In this document: piece after piece, positions 5,286 to 7,266 of the stretch | Position numbering within the stretch: the first letter of the stretch is position 1 | How the letters are laid out: each line of letters begins with the position of its first letter | Assembly: GCA_002710885.1 (NCBI GenBank) | Contig: PAIW01000091.1 | Coordinates: forward strand, 1 to 7,266 | Direction: 5' to 3' | From: Chloroflexota bacterium | GTDB taxonomy: Bacteria > Chloroflexota > Dehalococcoidia > SAR202 > UBA11138 | DNA length: 7,266 nucleotides | Position numbers and translations under genes: made by a program | The notes under the pieces: model-generated | Told to the model about the DNA's origin: nothing | The model's database searches: none | What the model saw: the letters and a program-made list of their open reading frames with translations, nothing else

Positions 5286-6492
5286 AGACATTCTCCACGG
5301 TTCCGTCTGCCGCGACCTTCCACGACTGGATAGCGTTATTGTGGTAGCTCGACTGCAGGCCGCGCTTGGCAATGAGCGCGTCGCGTGTTGGTTGGGTGTA
5401 GCCAGTTTCATCAATGCACCGTGATTGAAGCACCGCTTCTCCTCCATCCCACGCCCAGTTGAAGCGAAACCGTGTGTGTGCAAGTGGCAGTATGGGGGAT
5501 TGAAGCTCAGCGCGGTGCCAGTCTTTGCCTCCATTGGTAGATACCTCGACTCGGTCTACTCGTCCACGACCTGACCACGCGATACCTTCGATCTGATGGG
5601 AACCTACGCTACTGAGTTGTTGGCCGCCGGACGGATTCGTGATCACCGACTTGGCTTCCATGATGAATGTGAACTGTCGTGCCGTCCCGTCTGGCAAGAG
5701 ATCGGTGTACTTCGATGTTTCCTCTCTGGTCATGTACGGTTGGTCAACTAGTTCGATACGGTGGAGCCATTTGACGCTAATGTTGCCTTCCCAGCCAGGC
5801 ACAAAAAGTCGCAACGGATATCCTTGTCCGGGACGGAGTGCCTCTCCGTTTTGACCAAAGGCAACCAACGTGTTGTCTAATGCCTTCGTGAGGGGAAGGC
5901 TCCGGTTAAGCCGGCTGGCGTCTGCGCCCTCGGCAACAAGCCATGTGGCTTCCGGACGCACACCGACTTCTTGCAATAGTAGCGAGAGCGGGATCCCCAC
6001 CCATTCACTGCAGCTCGTCATACCATGCGTGCTCTGTACGGTTGTCGCGCCAGCCTCTCCCCAGAGGGTACGACTATTACCGGAGCATTCGAGGCTGTAG
6101 ATTCGAGAGACTACCGGCAACTGCTTGAGGTCGTCGAGGGAAAATTCTAAGGGACGCTCAACCAAACCGTGAATCAACAGACGATGGGTTGACGGGTCAA
6201 TATCTGGCACTCCCGCATGGTGCCGCTCAAAATGGAGGGCAGACGGTGTGATGGTACCGTGCAGGTCTCGGAGCGGTGTCCGACTGCTCGATGCCTCAGA
6301 ATGTCGACTGTCTCGCAGAAGCCGAATCGCGGTTTCAAATCGAGAGCGGGCGCCGTAGGCGCTGACCCCATGACCAAGCGTGCGCGCGGCATCCTGTAAT
6401 TGGCCGAACAGTACTGACGGCTGCAATGCAGCAAAAGTTGGGCCGAGTATTGCCCCGATTTTTAGAAAGCGCCGCCGGGTCCGAAGTTCCAT
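5278..6492 (-). CDS. soxC: SoxC: molybdopterin sulfite/sulfane dehydrogenase catalytic subunit, 404 aa
   Basis: A sulfite oxidase-family molybdoenzyme that oxidises sulfur at a molybdenum-molybdopterin centre in the periplasm. TRRRFLKIG at 5-13 is a twin-arginine motif followed by a hydrophobic stretch, so the folded enzyme should be exported by Tat. HFERHHAGVPDIDP at 87-100, LECSGNS at 134-140 with the molybdenum-ligating C136, WLVAEGADAS at 184-193, GYPLRLFVPGWEGN at 224-237, TREETSKYTDLLPDG at 255-269 and YHNNAIQSWKV at 383-393 are close to SoxC sequences. The molybdopterin domain comes first (about 70-265), then the Ig-like dimerisation domain (about 270-404), with full length for the family. 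In Sox systems SoxCD removes electrons from SoxY-bound sulfane sulfur; without soxYZ here, sulfite may be the substrate. The start ATG is supported by AAGGA 8 bases upstream. The cytochrome gene overlaps its stop. Confidence 0.93.
   Translation of the reverse strand: MELRTRRRFLKIGAILGPTFAALQPSVLFGQLQDAARTLGHGVSAYGARSRFETAIRLLRDSRHSEASSSRTPLRDLHGTITPSALHFERHHAGVPDIDPSTHRLLIHGLVERPLEFSLDDLKQLPVVSRIYSLECSGNSRTLWGEAGATTVQSTHGMTSCSEWVGIPLSLLLQEVGVRPEATWLVAEGADASRLNRSLPLTKALDNTLVAFGQNGEALRPGQGYPLRLFVPGWEGNISVKWLHRIELVDQPYMTREETSKYTDLLPDGTARQFTFIMEAKSVITNPSGGQQLSSVGSHQIEGIAWSGRGRVDRVEVSTNGGKDWHRAELQSPILPLAHTRFRFNWAWDGGEAVLQSRCIDETGYTQPTRDALIAKRGLQSSYHNNAIQSWKVAADGTVENVYV
5293..5296 (-). promoter_or_regulatory. 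Ribosome binding site for the SoxD-like cytochrome, inside soxC
   Basis: On the minus strand GGAG (plus-strand CTCC) lies within the last codons of soxC and 7 bases before ATG 5285. It decides between two in-frame ATGs six bases apart, since ATG 5291 would directly abut it. Confidence 0.6.
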
Positions 6493-6500
6493 GCCTGTGT

Positions 6501-6505
6501 TCCTT
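6501..6505 (-). promoter_or_regulatory. Ribosome binding site of soxC
   Basis: The minus strand reads AAGGA (within AGAAAGGAAC) 8 bases before ATG 6492, a good Shine-Dalgarno match and spacing that supports this start. Confidence 0.65.
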
Positions 6506-6533
6506 TCTGCGTGGTGCTAAACGTATCACGCCG

Positions 6534-6552
6534 CGAGCACTAGTCGAGCACT
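6534..6552. repeat. Two 8-bp direct repeats spaced one helical turn apart upstream of soxC
   Basis: CGAGCACT occurs at 6534-6541 and again at 6545-6552, an 11-base period that places both copies on the same face of the DNA. They lie 42-60 bases upstream of the soxC start codon, where an activator or repressor might bind. The overlapping ACTAGT at 6539-6544 is a palindrome. No regulator is encoded nearby, so the role is only suggested. Confidence 0.35.
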
Positions 6553-6660
6553 GTTTTCCTTGGTTTTTGTTTCCGGATCGTCCTGCACAATAAGCGTGGG
6601 TTTACGCTCTAGTGCACGGTCCAGAGCGAGTGTTTCTGGGGCTGCAATACTGGTAGAACG

Positions 6661-6682
6661 GTCCACGTTGACAGGCGTGGAC
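6661..6682. promoter_or_regulatory. Inverted repeat (candidate operator) over the -35 element
   Basis: GTCCACG at 6661-6667 and CGTGGAC at 6676-6682 form a perfect 7-bp inverted repeat with an 8-base spacer. The spacer contains the TTGACA of the candidate promoter, so a dimeric regulator bound here would cover the -35 box. The left arm is part of ACGGTCCA (6658-6665), which also occurs at 6616-6623, 42 bases (about four turns) upstream. Confidence 0.45.
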
Positions 6683-6696
6683 AGCCTCGCCACAAT
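6668..6696 (+). promoter_or_regulatory. Candidate sigma70-type promoter of the cytochrome c-DUF1587 gene
   Basis: A perfect TTGACA at 6668-6673 is followed after 17 bases by CACAAT at 6691-6696, which matches four of six -10 positions. Transcription would begin around 6702-6705, immediately before ATG 6706, which has no Shine-Dalgarno. The resulting message would be leaderless or nearly so. Confidence 0.45.
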
Positions 6697-6705
6697 GAAC
6701 ACCTC

Positions 6706-7266
6706 ATGAGGAATGTGACTGTTTTGGCCCATGTTGCCGTAGTCGTTGCGGTGGCAGCTTCGGCCGCTGGTCAGGGACCCGCCCCGAATCGACAGTCTGC
6801 TGCAAGTGCGCGTTCTGAGGGACCTGCGTACGAGGGATTGCTCGACCAGTATTGTGTTAGTTGCCACAACGAGGCGATGAGCGGTCAGGGGACCGTACCG
6901 TTTGCCTTTGAACACCTCGACGTGACTGACGTGGGCGCCGACGCGGCGATGTGGGAAACGGTAGCTCGGAAGTTGCGGCTCGGTATGATGCCGCCGCTCG
7001 GTCGACCGCGCCCGGACCGTGTGACAAACGACCGGTTCGTGACGTGGCTCGAAGGGGAACTTGACGCGGCGGCGGCGGCCAACCCGAATCCAGGGCGTTC
7101 AGTGGTCCGCCGTTTAACCTCCGCCGAGTACATCAACGCCGTCCAGAGCCTGCTTGCTTTTGAGGTCGATGAGCACTGGCTACTGTTTCCGGTAGATGAC
7201 GTGGACCAGCAAGGTTTCGATACGAACGGGGACGTGCTCTCGGTGTCGCCGGCGCTTGTTCGATCG
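6706..7266 (+). CDS. Secreted cytochrome c-DUF1587 protein (Planctomycete-type), 5' part only
   Basis: The first 187 codons of a gene that continues past the window end. MRNVTVLAHVAVVVAVAASAAG is a signal peptide. CVSCHN at 50-55 is a CxxCH haem c site (C50, C53, H54), with RLGMMPP at 91-97 offering the distal Met ligand; together they form the small cytochrome c domain often called PSCyt1. RRLTSAEYINAVQSLLAFEVD at 135-155, then FPVDDVDQQGFDTNGDVLS (161-179) and SPAL (181-184) match DUF1587. Proteins of this class usually continue through DUF1595, DUF1592, DUF1588 and DUF1585 domains, to about 700-900 residues, and are often followed by a DUF1552 gene. Their reaction is unknown. ATG 6706 is the first Met after an in-frame stop at 6610; GTG 6715 is an alternative. 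It is transcribed divergently from soxC. Confidence 0.87.
   Translation, partial: MRNVTVLAHVAVVVAVAASAAGQGPAPNRQSAASARSEGPAYEGLLDQYCVSCHNEAMSGQGTVPFAFEHLDVTDVGADAAMWETVARKLRLGMMPPLGRPRPDRVTNDRFVTWLEGELDAAAAANPNPGRSVVRRLTSAEYINAVQSLLAFEVDEHWLLFPVDDVDQQGFDTNGDVLSVSPALVRS

Noticed and set aside
5286..5534. An 83-residue N-terminal extension of the cytochrome frame (open up to 5534 on the minus strand)
   Set aside because: It lies entirely within soxC, has no cytochrome or signal character, and would place the real signal peptide in mid-protein; ATG 5285 has a well-spaced GGAG.
6526..6915. A 129-codon minus-strand frame across the divergent region
   Set aside because: It runs antisense to the cytochrome-DUF1587 gene, whose CxxCH and DUF1587 motifs clearly define the real coding strand, and it has no recognisable features.

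Overview
The window looks like a piece of a moderately GC-rich, Gram-negative chromosome, most likely from an Acidobacteriota lineage (Vicinamibacteria-like, environmental or marine). That placement is inferred from the gene mix. It combines tandem secreted proteins of the 'PNFNGVWQ / RWEGDTLVV' type, a DUF6152 protein, a SoxC-type molybdoenzyme with a cytochrome c partner, and a cytochrome c-DUF1587 protein of the kind common in Planctomycetota and Acidobacteriota. No rRNA, tRNA, CRISPR array, transposase or phage gene was seen.

Region 1 (1-4523, plus strand) is a probable operon of exported and membrane proteins. It opens with the 3' end of a gene (1-188) whose first 70 bases are identical to part of the next gene. 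Then come a 379-aa secreted protein (299-1438), a 328-aa distant paralog (1445-2431), a DUF6152 protein (2463-2912) and a large polytopic membrane protein (about 2937-4523). The last has an RnfD/NqrB-like membrane core fused to a cysteine-rich Sel1-like tail. From 299 onward the gaps are only 6 to 31 bases. A promoter-like TTGACA-N17-TATCAA lies before 299.

Region 2 (4524-4730) is the gap between convergent genes. It holds two GC-rich hairpins that may stop transcription from either side.

Region 3 (6492 down to 4731, minus strand) is a two-gene unit. soxC encodes a Tat-exported molybdopterin sulfite/sulfane dehydrogenase catalytic subunit, and it overlaps by 8 bases a single-haem cytochrome c matching only the first half of SoxD. 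The two should act together in the periplasm, passing electrons from sulfur oxidation to the respiratory chain. No soxXYZAB is present here.

Region 4 (6493-7266) is a divergent intergenic region followed by the 5' end of a secreted cytochrome c-DUF1587 protein that runs off the window. A promoter with an embedded inverted repeat sits so close to its start codon that the message may be leaderless.

The most unusual items are the RnfD/NqrB-Sel1 fusion with four evenly spaced cysteine pairs and no visible flavin-attachment motif, its linkage to a family of exported proteins of unknown function, and the half-size SoxD partner.
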